Positions 1-7,595 of a stretch of 22,465 bases of DNA are shown here, piece by piece. Source of the stretch: JAXGTD01 sp040775095 (GTDB taxonomy: Bacteria > Pseudomonadota > Gammaproteobacteria > Chromatiales > Chromatiaceae). The stretch's first letter is position 1, and each line of letters opens with the position of its first letter. The stretch is taken from assembly GCA_040775095.1 (NCBI GenBank), contig JAXGTD010000061.1, positions 1-22,465 of the forward strand, in the 5' to 3' direction. Under the pieces are notes generated by a model. That model did not search any database and had not been told where the DNA came from. It saw nothing but the letters and a program-made list of their open reading frames with translations. A program made the translations under genes and the position numbers.

Positions 1-321
1 CACCCTCTCCGCCAAATTCAATCGCTTGACGTCGGACGCCCTCGCGTTCCCCGCGTCGAGGAACGCGCCTGACCCGCATGAAGCCGTGGCTGTTGCGGTC
101 CGTGTCGCGCCTGATTGTGTCTGGCAGCGGCCTGAGCCGGCGGGCCGGGCAGTGGCGCGACCCGGCAGTCGGACTGCTGGCCGTCGCTGGCTGCGACCCG
201 CGACGTGCGCGAACATCCAGGGTTGGAATGCAGCGCGCGGCGTCGTTTTCGCGCTAGACTGCAACGTTTTTCCATCCTGCCTGGTCGTGCCCCCCGACCA
301 TTCCAGACTACGAGGGCTTCG
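1..321. other. Non-coding region upstream of glyA
   Basis: No convincing gene is seen. Open frames here encode arginine/proline-rich low-complexity peptides typical of chance frames in GC-rich DNA. A weak -10-like TAGACT lies at 255-260, but no -35 box sits at a normal distance. The in-frame extension upstream of glyA (from 205) shows no family similarity and is treated as leader. Confidence 0.5.
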
Positions 322-1578
322 ATGTTCGACACCCATATGCAGATCGAGGGCTACGACGACGAGCTGGCCCAGGCCATCCGAGACGAGGAGCGCCGCCAGG
401 AAGAGCACGTCGAGCTGATCGCCTCGGAGAACTACGCCAGCCCGCGCGTCATGCAGGCCCAGGGCTCGGTCTTGACGAACAAGTACGCGGAAGGGTACCC
501 GGGTAAACGTTATTACGGTGGCTGCGAGTACGTCGACGTGGCCGAGCGCCTCGCGATCGAGCGCGCCAAGGCCCTGTTCGGCGCCGACTATGCCAACGTG
601 CAGCCGCATTCGGGCTCGCAGGCCAACGCGGCGGTCTACATGGCCCTGTGCGAGCCGGGTGACACCATCCTCGGTATGAGCCTTGCCCACGGTGGCCACC
701 TCACCCATGGCGCCAAGCCGAACTTCTCCGGCAAGCTCTACAACGCGGTGCAGTACGGTCTGGACCCGGCGAGCGGCGAGATCGACTACGGGCAGGTCGA
801 GGCACTCGCGCGCGAGCATCGGCCGAAGATGATCATTGCCGGCTTCTCGGCCTACTCCCGTGTGGTCGACTGGCAACGCTTTCGCACCATTGCCGACGAG
901 GTTGGCGCTTACCTGTTCGTGGACATGGCGCACGTGGCGGGTCTGGTTGCCGCTGGCGTATACCCGAGCCCGGTACAGATTGCCGACGTGACCACGACGA
1001 CCACGCACAAGACCCTGCGCGGCCCGCGCGGTGGCCTGATTCTGGCCAAGGCCAACGCGGACCTGGAGAAGAAGTTCAACTCGCTGGTGTTCCCGGGCGT
1101 CCAGGGCGGACCCCTGATGCACGTGATCGCCGCCAAGGCGGTGGCGTTCAAGGAGGCACTCGAGCCGGCATTCCGGGAGTATCAGCGCCAGGTGGTGCGT
1201 AACGCGCGCGCGATGGCCGAGGTGTTCCTTGCACGCGGCTACGATGTCGTCTCCGGTGGCACCGACGATCACCTGTTTCTCGTCAGCTTCATCGAGCAGG
1301 GCCTGACCGGCAAGGATGTCGATGCCTGGCTCGGGGCGGCCAACATCACGGTCAACAAGAACGCCGTGCCCAACGATCCGCAGTCGCCGTTCGTGACCAG
1401 CGGCATCCGCATCGGCACCCCGGCGATCACGACCCGCGGCTTCGGCGACGCCGAGGCGCGGGATCTGGCCGGCTGGATGTGCGACGTCATCGACGGTCGC
1501 GGTGACGCGGGTGTCATTGCCGCGGCGAAGGACAAGGTGTTCGATCTGTGTCGCCGTTACCCGGTCTACCGGCACTGA
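322..1578 (+). CDS. glyA: Serine hydroxymethyltransferase
   Basis: This PLP enzyme interconverts serine plus tetrahydrofolate with glycine plus 5,10-methylene-THF in the cytoplasm, and is the main one-carbon source for purine and thymidylate synthesis. The product is 418 aa, the usual bacterial length. The PLP-binding lysine is K230 in the diagnostic TTTTHKTLRGPRGG motif. Other family blocks are ELIASENY near residue 31, the SGSQAN block near 97, and DMAHVAGLVA near 201. The start at 322 is chosen because the protein then begins like other GlyA proteins and a GAGGG sits about 7 nt upstream; the frame stays open to 205 but that extension looks non-coding. It is followed after 30 bp by nrdR and probably co-transcribed with it. 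The purine gene purC lies at the far end of the window, not in the same unit. Confidence 0.97.
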   Translation: MFDTHMQIEGYDDELAQAIRDEERRQEEHVELIASENYASPRVMQAQGSVLTNKYAEGYPGKRYYGGCEYVDVAERLAIERAKALFGADYANVQPHSGSQANAAVYMALCEPGDTILGMSLAHGGHLTHGAKPNFSGKLYNAVQYGLDPASGEIDYGQVEALAREHRPKMIIAGFSAYSRVVDWQRFRTIADEVGAYLFVDMAHVAGLVAAGVYPSPVQIADVTTTTTHKTLRGPRGGLILAKANADLEKKFNSLVFPGVQGGPLMHVIAAKAVAFKEALEPAFREYQRQVVRNARAMAEVFLARGYDVVSGGTDDHLFLVSFIEQGLTGKDVDAWLGAANITVNKNAVPNDPQSPFVTSGIRIGTPAITTRGFGDAEARDLAGWMCDVIDGRGDAGVIAAAKDKVFDLCRRYPVYRH

Positions 1579-1608
1579 CCGCGCTCTGCTGACCGCAGCG
1601 AGGCCGAG

Positions 1609-2121
1609 ATGCGCTGTCCCTTCTGCGGCGCGCAGGATACCAAGGTCGTGGATTCGCGCCTGTCCGGCGACGGCGACCAGGTGCGCCGGCGGCGGCGCTG
1701 TGTGGTCTGTGGCGAGCGGTTCACGACCTACGAGGGTGCAGAGCTCAATCTTCCGCGCGTGGTCAAGCGCGACGGGAGCCGGGTCCCGTTCGACGGACGC
1801 AAGCTGCGTTCCGGTATCATGCGGGCGGTGGAGAAGCGCCCGATCAGCACCGAGCAGATCGAGGCGGCGGTCTCGCGCATCAACCGACGGTTACTGGGCA
1901 GTGGCGATGGCGAGGTCAGCTCGCGGCGCGTCGGGGAGCTGGTCATGGATGAATTGCGTGGTCTCGACCAGGTGGCCTACGTGCGATTCGCCTCTGTCTA
2001 CCGCAAGTTCGAGGACGTGGACGCGTTCCGCGAGGAGATCGAGCGGCTGGAACGCCACCCGACGCCGGAGCTCCAGAAGGCCCAGCTGGATCTGCTCGAC
2101 GACCTGGATCCAAAACCGTGA
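1609..2121 (+). CDS. nrdR: Transcriptional repressor NrdR
   Basis: NrdR is the nucleotide-sensing repressor of ribonucleotide reductase operons; it binds NrdR boxes in nrd promoters. The 170-aa product has the N-terminal zinc ribbon, with CPFC at residues 3-6 and CVVC at 31-34, followed by an ATP-cone domain at about 47-140 (the segment starting PRVVKRDGSRVPFDGRK is characteristic). The C-terminal tail is acidic (LLDDLDPKP), and the length is slightly above the common 150-160 aa. The gene lies 30 bp after glyA, and its stop codon overlaps the GTG start of ribD (GTGA). The glyA-nrdR-ribD order is familiar in proteobacteria. No nrd genes are in the window, so its targets are elsewhere. Confidence 0.97.
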   Translation: MRCPFCGAQDTKVVDSRLSGDGDQVRRRRRCVVCGERFTTYEGAELNLPRVVKRDGSRVPFDGRKLRSGIMRAVEKRPISTEQIEAAVSRINRRLLGSGDGEVSSRRVGELVMDELRGLDQVAYVRFASVYRKFEDVDAFREEIERLERHPTPELQKAQLDLLDDLDPKP

Positions 2122-3248
2122 CCGGGGACATCGATCTGCCCCTGATGGCCCGCGCCATTCAGCTCGCCCGGCTCGGACTGTACACCACCGACCCCAATCC
2201 CCGCGTGGGCTGTGTGCTGGTGCGAAACGGAGAGGTCGTCGGTGAGGGTTACCACCGGCGCGCCGGCGAACCGCACGCCGAGCGCAATGCCATCGCCGCC
2301 GCGGGTACCTCGGCCAAGGGCGCCACCGCCTATGTGACGCTCGAGCCGTGCTGCCATCACGGTCGCACACCCCCCTGTACCGACGCGCTGCTCGAGGCCG
2401 GTGTGGCGCGGGTCGTCATCGCGACGGACGATCCGAATCCGCTGGTGCACGGCCGCGGGATCGGGCGCATGCGCGCGGCCGGAATCGAGGTGCGCACGGG
2501 GGTCATGGAACAGGCGGCCCGGGCGCTGAACCCCGGTTTCGAGAGACGCATGCGTACCGGGCTGCCCTTTGTGCGCTGCAAGCTCGCCGCCAGTCTGGAT
2601 GGCCGCACCGCGATGGCCAGTGGCGAGAGTCGATGGATCACCTCGGAGGCCGCGCGGCGCGATGTGCAATGGCTGCGGGCACGATCCTCGGCCATCGTCA
2701 CCGGTATTGGGACGGTGCTGGCAGACGATCCATCGATGAACGTGCGAGTCGATCCGAGTGAGATCTCCGCGCTGACGCCGGATGAGCCCCCGCGCCAGCC
2801 GTTGCGGGTGGTGGTCGACAGTGCGCTGCGCATGCCGAGCGACGCGCGCATGCTCGCGCTACCCGGTGCGACGCTGATCGCGACCCGCGACCAGTGCCCC
2901 ACCGATATCGCGCGCATCACCTCCGCCGGCGCGGAGGTGCAGGTGGTTCCCGCCGACAGCGACGGTCGTGTCGATCTGTGGACATTGATGCGTTACCTGG
3001 GCAGCCGCGAGATCAACGAAGTCCTGATCGAGGCGGGCCCGAGTCTGGCCGGCGCCGCTGTACGGGCCGGCCTGGTTGATGAGATCGTGCTCTACCTGGC
3101 GCCGCATCTGATGGGTGACGCGGCCCGCCCGCTGTTTCGCTTGCCGGGGCTTGAATGCATGGACCAGCGAATCCCCCTGAGCGTTGCGCAGGTGCGCCAG
3201 GTGGGTCCGGATCTTCGTGTCACGCTGCGTCCTGCGGATCCTGCCTGA
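2118..3248 (+). CDS. ribD: Bifunctional riboflavin deaminase/reductase RibD
   Basis: RibD carries out two consecutive steps of riboflavin synthesis: deamination of the diaminopyrimidine product of GTP cyclohydrolase II, then NADPH-dependent reduction of the ribosyl side chain. The 376-aa product has an N-terminal cytidine-deaminase-like domain with the zinc-site motifs HAE (H53, E55) and PCCHHGRTPPC (C78, C87). The RibD_C reductase domain starts near residue 147 (CKLAASLDGRTAM, then SEAARRDVQWLRARSSAIVTGIGT) and runs to the C-terminus. It starts with GTG at 2118, sharing 4 bp with the nrdR stop, which implies translational coupling. No ribE, ribBA or ribH follows; the next 645 bp contain no clear gene. 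Confidence 0.96.
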   Translation: MTGDIDLPLMARAIQLARLGLYTTDPNPRVGCVLVRNGEVVGEGYHRRAGEPHAERNAIAAAGTSAKGATAYVTLEPCCHHGRTPPCTDALLEAGVARVVIATDDPNPLVHGRGIGRMRAAGIEVRTGVMEQAARALNPGFERRMRTGLPFVRCKLAASLDGRTAMASGESRWITSEAARRDVQWLRARSSAIVTGIGTVLADDPSMNVRVDPSEISALTPDEPPRQPLRVVVDSALRMPSDARMLALPGATLIATRDQCPTDIARITSAGAEVQVVPADSDGRVDLWTLMRYLGSREINEVLIEAGPSLAGAAVRAGLVDEIVLYLAPHLMGDAARPLFRLPGLECMDQRIPLSVAQVRQVGPDLRVTLRPADPA

Positions 3249-3301
3249 TTCGGGTCCGGCCGTCGCACTTGCGCGCTATCGCGAGCCGAACCGGCCTTTC
3301 T
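3249..3301 (+). terminator. Possible imperfect terminator after ribD
   Basis: TTCGG at 3249-3253 can pair with CCGAA at 3286-3290, or GGCCG at 3258-3262 with CGGCC at 3292-3296; the latter is followed by a T-rich run (TTTCTATTTCT). The stems are short and the loop is long, so this is only a candidate. Confidence 0.3.
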
Positions 3302-3382
3302 ATTTCTGCTGAGCCAGATGCGCCCGGACCGCTCCAACCCCCGCGCCGATCCCCGGGCGCGCTCGGGTTACACGTGTCCCTC

Positions 3383-3401
3383 CAGGCATCGATGATGCCT
3401 G
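3383..3401. repeat. Perfect inverted repeat, 8-bp arms
   Basis: CAGGCATC at 3383-3390 and GATGCCTG at 3394-3401 are exact reverse complements around GAT. It lies between ribD and the hydrogenase unit and has no T-run. It could be an operator or a small hairpin. Confidence 0.6.
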
Positions 3402-3532
3402 CGCCTCGATGACCCGGCGCGCCACCCGAGCGGGGCATACCCGGCTTCTGGGCCACCCCTGGTGGGCACCGGCGGCGCTTGGAGCCGCCTAGTTCTCTGC
3501 CACACACGCTGGTCGTGGGCGCGACAGGTAAA

Positions 3533-3551
3533 CACGCATCTATAATGCGTG
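3533..3551 (+). promoter_or_regulatory. TATAAT -10 box inside a perfect palindrome
   Basis: CACGCAT (3533-3539) and ATGCGTG (3545-3551) are exact reverse complements around CTATA. The consensus -10 hexamer TATAAT (3541-3546) spans the centre and the start of the right arm. No good -35 hexamer is seen 16-19 nt upstream, so the promoter may be activator-dependent. A dyad across a -10 is the arrangement expected of a repressor operator. The assignment to the downstream hydrogenase genes rests on direction and proximity only. Confidence 0.5.
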
Positions 3552-3590
3552 AATCCGGAAAACCTTGACGCGCGTCGCAGCCGATCCCCC

Positions 3591-3607
3591 GAGTCTGGCC
3601 CAGACTC
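3591..3607. repeat. Perfect inverted repeat, 8-bp arms
   Basis: GAGTCTGG (3591-3598) and CCAGACTC (3600-3607) pair exactly around a single C. The 1-nt centre makes an RNA hairpin unlikely without opening the inner pairs, so a protein-binding dyad is more plausible. It lies about 40 nt downstream of the TATAAT box. Confidence 0.6.
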
Positions 3608-3893
3608 CGGTTATCTGTGACAGACCGTCAAGGGCTGTTCTCGGTCGGGTCGGGGGTAACGTGGCGGTGCCCGGCCGATCCTCCCCGTCGGGGAGAGGCG
3701 CCGGTGAGGCCGGTGCGGCGATGGAAGGCGCGCCGCGGCGCATGCGATCGGGACGGTCTTTTCCCCGTTGCAGCCGCGGCCGATGTCTTGGCCGCCGGAG
3801 CTGTCCCGGGGCATCTCCGTGTCGGCGGCAGGGGCGCCCGGGTCCGGGATCCGGAGGCCCCTCGCCGTTATTGTCGAGACCAGAGAGCACCAA

Positions 3894-4328
3894 ATGAAGA
3901 CCCACCCGGAGATTCAGCTCGCGATCGCAGGGCGAGGTCGGCCCTCGCGCGCGCGCGCCGCAGCGCCCCTTCCCGTCATGGCACTTCTCCACGAGGCCGC
4001 AGTCCTGCTGGCCGCCTTTGCCCAAGGGGGGCCGCCGGGTCTGATCGACCTCGGACGTTTGCCCTTGGGCGAGAGCGACCGGCAGCTGCTCGAAGACAGC
4101 CTCGGCGGCGTGGAGGTCGACGCGCTCGTCCAAGGTGCGTCCGGCCCGACGCGGGTGCGCGAGACGCGCTATGCCGGCCTTTGGTGGGTGGTCTACCAGG
4201 ATGGGGCCGGCCAGCGGGTTGCGGAACACCTGGAGATCACCAGCGCACCCGATATTCTGCTTTCGCCTCGCGAGGATGCGATAACGGGGTCGCGCCGGCT
4301 GCGCGATGCCCTCGCGGCGCTGACCTAG
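3894..4328 (+). CDS. HupH C-terminal-domain hydrogenase accessory protein
   Basis: The 144-aa product matches the HupH/HyaF C-terminal domain. This family is encoded in uptake-hydrogenase operons and takes part in expression or assembly, with a proposed role in small-subunit iron-sulfur maturation. Visible family features are IDLGRLPL at 51-58, SDRQLLEDSLGGVEV at 61-75, RVRETRYAGLWWV at 87-99, and AEHLEITSAPDIL at 110-122. Known HupH proteins are about twice as long, so this looks like a single-domain version with a short arginine- and alanine-rich N-terminus. The ATG at 3894 is chosen because AGAGAG lies 6 nt upstream; the frame stays open to 3768 but that part resembles no known protein. 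It sits 52 bp before the hydrogenase small-subunit gene, which strongly supports the assignment. Confidence 0.82.
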   Translation: MKTHPEIQLAIAGRGRPSRARAAAPLPVMALLHEAAVLLAAFAQGGPPGLIDLGRLPLGESDRQLLEDSLGGVEVDALVQGASGPTRVRETRYAGLWWVVYQDGAGQRVAEHLEITSAPDILLSPREDAITGSRRLRDALAALT

Positions 4329-4380
4329 ACATCCTGTCTCGCGCCGCACCTCCGCCGAAGCCACACCCAGGAGTCAGACC

Positions 4381-5397
4381 GTGAAACAAGAAGACACCTT
4401 TTTCCAATACTTCTCCCGCCGGGGTGTGTCGCGACGAGCCTTCCTGCGTTTCTGCGCGGTCACCGCCTCGGCCATGGCGCTTCCCGCGGGGGCGGGCCAG
4501 GCGCTGGCTGCGGCCTTGACGGCGGCGCCGCGACCAAGCGTGCTGTGGCTGTCTTTTCAGGAGTGTACCGGGTGTTCGGAATCGCTCACGCGTTCCGGCG
4601 AGCCGACCATCGAGGGGCTGATGCTCGATCACCTCTCGCTCGACTATCACCACTTGTTGCAGGCGGCTGCGGGGGAGGCGGCGGAGGAGGTGCGCCTGAG
4701 CGCGATGGCGGAGAATGCCGGCAGCTACGTATTGGTGGTCGACGGCTCCGTGCCGACGGGCGCCCAGGCGGCGTGGTCCACGATCGCGGGTGTCTCGAAC
4801 CTGCAGATGCTCACCGAGATGGTCGATGGGGCCGCCCTGGTCATCGCCGTCGGCACCTGCGCATCCTTTGGCGGTCTCCCGGCCGCGGCGGCGATCTGCG
4901 CCGAGAGCTTGAGCCAGAGCGGCGCCACCGGTGTCGGCGAGCTCATGGACACCGGGGTGGTCGCGACCCGGCCGCTGGTCAACATCCCCGGTTGTCCGCC
5001 CCTGCCAGAGGTGATCTCGGGCACCATCGCCTATTTTCTCGCCTACGGGGCCGTCCCTGAGATGGACGCGTTGCGCCGCCCCACGGCGTGGTTCGGTAAG
5101 ACGGTTCATGACGGCTGTCCGCGGCGGCACCATTTCACCAAGGGTCATTTCGCTCTTGCGTACGACGATGCCGAGGCCAGCCGCGGCTATTGCCTGTACA
5201 AGCTCGGCTGCCGCGGACCCGAGACGTACAACGCCTGCCCGTCGCTCAAGTGGAACCTGGGTACGAGCTTCCCGATGCACTCGGGTCACGGCTGTCTCGG
5301 CTGCTCCATGCCGGGTTTCTGGGATCGCGCGCTTGCCGCGGATGCGAGCGGGTTTACCGGGAGCGGCTTTTATCCTGATGCGCCGCCGATGAAGTGA
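4381..5397 (+). CDS. hupS: [NiFe]-hydrogenase small subunit, Tat-exported, no membrane anchor
   Basis: This is the electron-transfer subunit of a group 1-type [NiFe]-hydrogenase. The 338-aa precursor starts with GTG (GGAG 7 nt upstream) and has a twin-arginine signal SRRAFL at residues 17-22, a hydrophobic stretch to about 45, and a likely cleavage site after the AAA region near 43-48. All iron-sulfur ligands can be placed by family alignment: proximal 4Fe-4S C62, C65, C160, C205; distal 4Fe-4S H243, C246, C271, C277; medial 3Fe-4S C286, C305, C308. The proximal site reads ECTGC and GTCASFGG, so the two extra cysteines of oxygen-tolerant membrane-bound enzymes are absent. Only 30 residues follow the last ligand, so there is no C-terminal transmembrane helix. 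The segment after GTCASFGG (about 166-190, including C173) differs from the usual NPTGA loop. The subgroup is not resolved. Confidence 0.95.
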   Translation: MKQEDTFFQYFSRRGVSRRAFLRFCAVTASAMALPAGAGQALAAALTAAPRPSVLWLSFQECTGCSESLTRSGEPTIEGLMLDHLSLDYHHLLQAAAGEAAEEVRLSAMAENAGSYVLVVDGSVPTGAQAAWSTIAGVSNLQMLTEMVDGAALVIAVGTCASFGGLPAAAAICAESLSQSGATGVGELMDTGVVATRPLVNIPGCPPLPEVISGTIAYFLAYGAVPEMDALRRPTAWFGKTVHDGCPRRHHFTKGHFALAYDDAEASRGYCLYKLGCRGPETYNACPSLKWNLGTSFPMHSGHGCLGCSMPGFWDRALAADASGFTGSGFYPDAPPMK

Positions 5398-5469
5398 GCC
5401 GCAGGCACCCGCCCCAACCACCGCCACGGCTCGCGCATCGCTTCAGGCGCGGGCCAACGGAGAGTCTTC

Positions 5470-7194
5470 ATGAGCACTGTCGTCGTCGACCCCGTCACCC
5501 GTATCGAAGGGCATCTGCGCATCGAGGCCGAGACTGAGAACGGCATCATCTCGCGGGCATCGAGCTCGGGCACCATGCTGCGCGGCATCGAGAACATCCT
5601 GACCGGTCGCGACCCCCGTGACGCCTGGGCCCTGGCGCAGCGGATCTGCGGGGTATGCACCCTGGTCCATGGCATTGCCTCGGTGCGCGCGGTCGAGAAC
5701 GCGCTCGACTACCCGATCCCGCCCAATGCCGTGCTGATCCGCAACCTGATGATCGGTGCCCAGTTCATCCATGACCACGTGATGCATTTCTATCACCTGC
5801 ATGCCCTGGACTGGGTCGACATCGTCTCCGCCCTCGCCGCCGATCCGGCCGCGACGTCCGAGCTCCAGCAAGGCCTCAGCGCCTGGCCGAACAACTCAAC
5901 GGCCTATTTTCAGGATGTGCAGGAGCGCTTGAGCACCTTTGTCGGCAGCGGGCAGCTTGGCATCTTCGCCAACGGCTATTGGGGACACCCGGAGTACAGA
6001 CTGCCGCCGGAGCTCAACCTGCTGGCCTTCGCCCACTACCTCGAGGCCTTGAGCTGGCAGCGCAGGGTTTCGCGTATTCACGCCATCTTCGGCGGCAAGA
6101 ACCCGCACCCAAACTTCGTCGTCGGCGGCGTTCCCTGTGGTGTCGATGGGCGTGGCGGCAAGACCGCCGTGGACGCGGAAGGCCGGCGCGCGATCCGCGA
6201 CATCATCGCCGAGATGAGTGTATTCATCGATCAGGTCTACGTCCCCGATACCCTTGCCATCGCCTCCTACTACAAGGATTGGTTCCTGCGGGGGGAGGGC
6301 GTTGGAAACTTCCTGAGCTTCGGCGAGTTTCCGGACCCGCTCCTGGGGGTCGGGGACCCGAGCGCCCTGTTCGTTCCGCGGGGGGTCATCCTCAATCGGG
6401 ACCTGGACAACATCTACCCTGTCGATCTGGATGACCCGACCCAGGTGCAGGAGTATGTGAGCCACTCCTGGTACGACTACGTCGCGGGCAAAGAGCAGGG
6501 GCTGCACCCCTATCAGGGCGAGACGCGCCCCAACTATTCCGGCCCGACGCCGCCGTTTGCCAACCTGGACGTGGAGCGAAGCTACTCCTGGCTGAAGACG
6601 CCGCGCTGGAAGGGCCTGCCGATGGAGGTCGGTCCGCTCGCCCGTGTCCTGATGCTCTACGCGTCGGATCATCAGGCCACCCGGGAGCTGGTCGACACGA
6701 CGCTCTATAAGCTGCGCTTGCCGTTGCGGGCACTGTACTCGACGCTCGGGCGGGTCACCGCCCGCACCCTGGAGACGAAGCTGATCGCCGACCAGATGCT
6801 TGTCTGGTATCGCGCGATGGTCGCGAACCTGCGCGCGGGTGACACCCGCACCCACAACGCCGACCTGTTCTACCCCGACAGCTGGCCGGACACCGCATAC
6901 GGGGCCGGCTACACGGAGGCGCCGCGTGGGGCCTTGGCGCATTGGGTGGTGATTCGCGACGGGCGCATCGCGAACTACCAGGCCGTGGTGCCGAGCACCT
7001 GGAACGCCGGACCGCGTGATGCGGCCGGGGTGGAAGGACCTTACGAGGCGGCCCTGCGCGGCCATCGTCTCTTCGATCCAAAACGACCCATCGAGATCCT
7101 GCGCACGATTCACAGCTTCGACCCCTGCCTGGCCTGCGCCGTGCATGTCGTGGATCCGAACGGGCAGGCGCTGTTGCGAATCAACGTGCGTTGA
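5470..7194 (+). CDS. hupL: [NiFe]-hydrogenase large (catalytic) subunit
   Basis: This subunit holds the Ni-Fe site that oxidises or evolves H2. The 574-aa product opens with the classical VVVDPVTRIEGHLRIE block. The active-site cysteines are in RICGVC (C60, C63) near the N-terminus and DPCLACAVH (C553, C556, H559) at the C-terminus. The 15 residues after H559 form the peptide normally removed by a hydrogenase-specific endopeptidase after nickel insertion; no such protease gene is in the window. GGAGAG lies 5 nt before the ATG. The 72-bp gap after the small-subunit gene and the shared strand imply one operon. Export is expected by hitchhiking on the Tat signal of the small subunit. No cytochrome b, isp, hyp or NAD-linked subunit genes follow, so the electron partner is unknown. 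Confidence 0.97.
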   Translation: MSTVVVDPVTRIEGHLRIEAETENGIISRASSSGTMLRGIENILTGRDPRDAWALAQRICGVCTLVHGIASVRAVENALDYPIPPNAVLIRNLMIGAQFIHDHVMHFYHLHALDWVDIVSALAADPAATSELQQGLSAWPNNSTAYFQDVQERLSTFVGSGQLGIFANGYWGHPEYRLPPELNLLAFAHYLEALSWQRRVSRIHAIFGGKNPHPNFVVGGVPCGVDGRGGKTAVDAEGRRAIRDIIAEMSVFIDQVYVPDTLAIASYYKDWFLRGEGVGNFLSFGEFPDPLLGVGDPSALFVPRGVILNRDLDNIYPVDLDDPTQVQEYVSHSWYDYVAGKEQGLHPYQGETRPNYSGPTPPFANLDVERSYSWLKTPRWKGLPMEVGPLARVLMLYASDHQATRELVDTTLYKLRLPLRALYSTLGRVTARTLETKLIADQMLVWYRAMVANLRAGDTRTHNADLFYPDSWPDTAYGAGYTEAPRGALAHWVVIRDGRIANYQAVVPSTWNAGPRDAAGVEGPYEAALRGHRLFDPKRPIEILRTIHSFDPCLACAVHVVDPNGQALLRINVR

Positions 7195-7255
7195 AACCTG
7201 GCGACGCCGGTCCAGGGCCTGTACGGCGTCTCCAAGGAGTGAAGAGATCCCCCAA

Positions 7256-7321
7256 GCACGGGTTCCAGGATGGGAGCTGATCGACCCAAGACTGGGCCAA
7301 TCAGCTCCAGAGGACCCGTGC
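7256..7321. repeat. Composite nested inverted repeat downstream of hupL
   Basis: Three nested stems are visible. The outer stem pairs 7256-7266 (GCACGGGTTCC) with 7312-7321 (GGACCCGTGC), exact except for one bulged T. The middle stem pairs GGAGCTGAT (7273-7281) exactly with ATCAGCTCC (7300-7308). The inner stem pairs CCCA (7285-7288) with TGGG (7293-7296) around a 4-nt loop. No T-run follows on either strand, so it is not a classical intrinsic terminator. It could stabilise the hydrogenase mRNA 3' end or be a dispersed palindromic element. Confidence 0.7.
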
Positions 7322-7415
7322 GTCCCGTGCGCGGCCCCGAGCGAGCAGGCGCCTGGACGCCCGCGCCGCACCCGATCGCATCCGTCCTGCCCACGCAAGG
7401 GAGGGGGCCGTTTCT

Positions 7416-7435
7416 CCGCGGCGCCTTCGCCGCGG
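7416..7435. repeat. All-GC hairpin, 8-bp stem
   Basis: CCGCGGCG (7416-7423) pairs exactly with CGCCGCGG (7428-7435) around the loop CCTT. No T-run follows. Such stems are commoner by chance in GC-rich DNA. Confidence 0.45.
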
Positions 7436-7473
7436 CGACCGCGCGTCGCGCACCCGCGGGACGCCAGTCCGCG

Positions 7474-7504
7474 TTGCGTTCTGCCGGTGCGTCGGTGCTA
7501 TAGT
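7474..7504 (+). promoter_or_regulatory. Extended -10 promoter candidate for the GAF-PP2C gene
   Basis: TATAGT at 7499-7504 is preceded by TGC (7496-7498), giving an extended -10 element. TTGCGT at 7474-7479 could be a -35 box with a 19-nt spacer, which is longer than ideal. Transcription from here would give a leader of about 210 nt before 7724. Confidence 0.5.
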
Positions 7505-7595
7505 CGTGCCCGATTTGACGCCGACATCCCGACCCCGCCCCGAACCTGATGAATGGCGGCCCACCCGGTATCTCTTTCGGTACGTGCGGGTTTGT

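Larger units (their letters stand above)
3302..3893. other. Non-coding region and probable leader of the hydrogenase unit
   Basis: No gene is supported. The region holds perfect inverted repeats at 3383-3401 (CAGGCATC arms, 3-nt centre), 3533-3551 (CACGCAT arms, 5-nt centre), 3591-3607 (GAGTCTGG arms, 1-nt centre) and 3681-3695 (CTCCCC arms, 3-nt centre), plus a TATAAT at 3541-3546. If transcription starts just after that box, the downstream gene would have an untranslated leader of about 340 nt. I saw no recognisable riboswitch consensus and no sigma-54 -24/-12 element. Confidence 0.5.

Noticed and set aside
3302..3893. Sigma-54 promoter or cobalamin/nickel riboswitch controlling the hydrogenase unit
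   Set aside because: A GGGCAC near 3460 has the wrong spacing to any TTGC element, and no conserved riboswitch core was found.
3565..3897. Open + strand frame (TTG start) whose TGA overlaps the ATG of the HupH-like gene
   Set aside because: The translation is arginine/serine/proline-rich low complexity without family similarity or a ribosome site; the overlap is most likely coincidence.
3617..4384. 255-codon + strand frame covering the HupH-like gene in another frame
   Set aside because: Arginine-rich composition typical of a shadow frame; the overlapping HupH_C frame has clear family motifs.
7256..7321. Classical intrinsic terminator for the hydrogenase operon
   Set aside because: The hairpin is strong but no T-run follows on either strand, so it was listed as a repeat instead.
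5896..7398. 500-codon minus-strand frame opposite hupL
   Set aside because: Antisense shadow of a gene with unambiguous hydrogenase motifs; long antisense frames are expected at this GC content.
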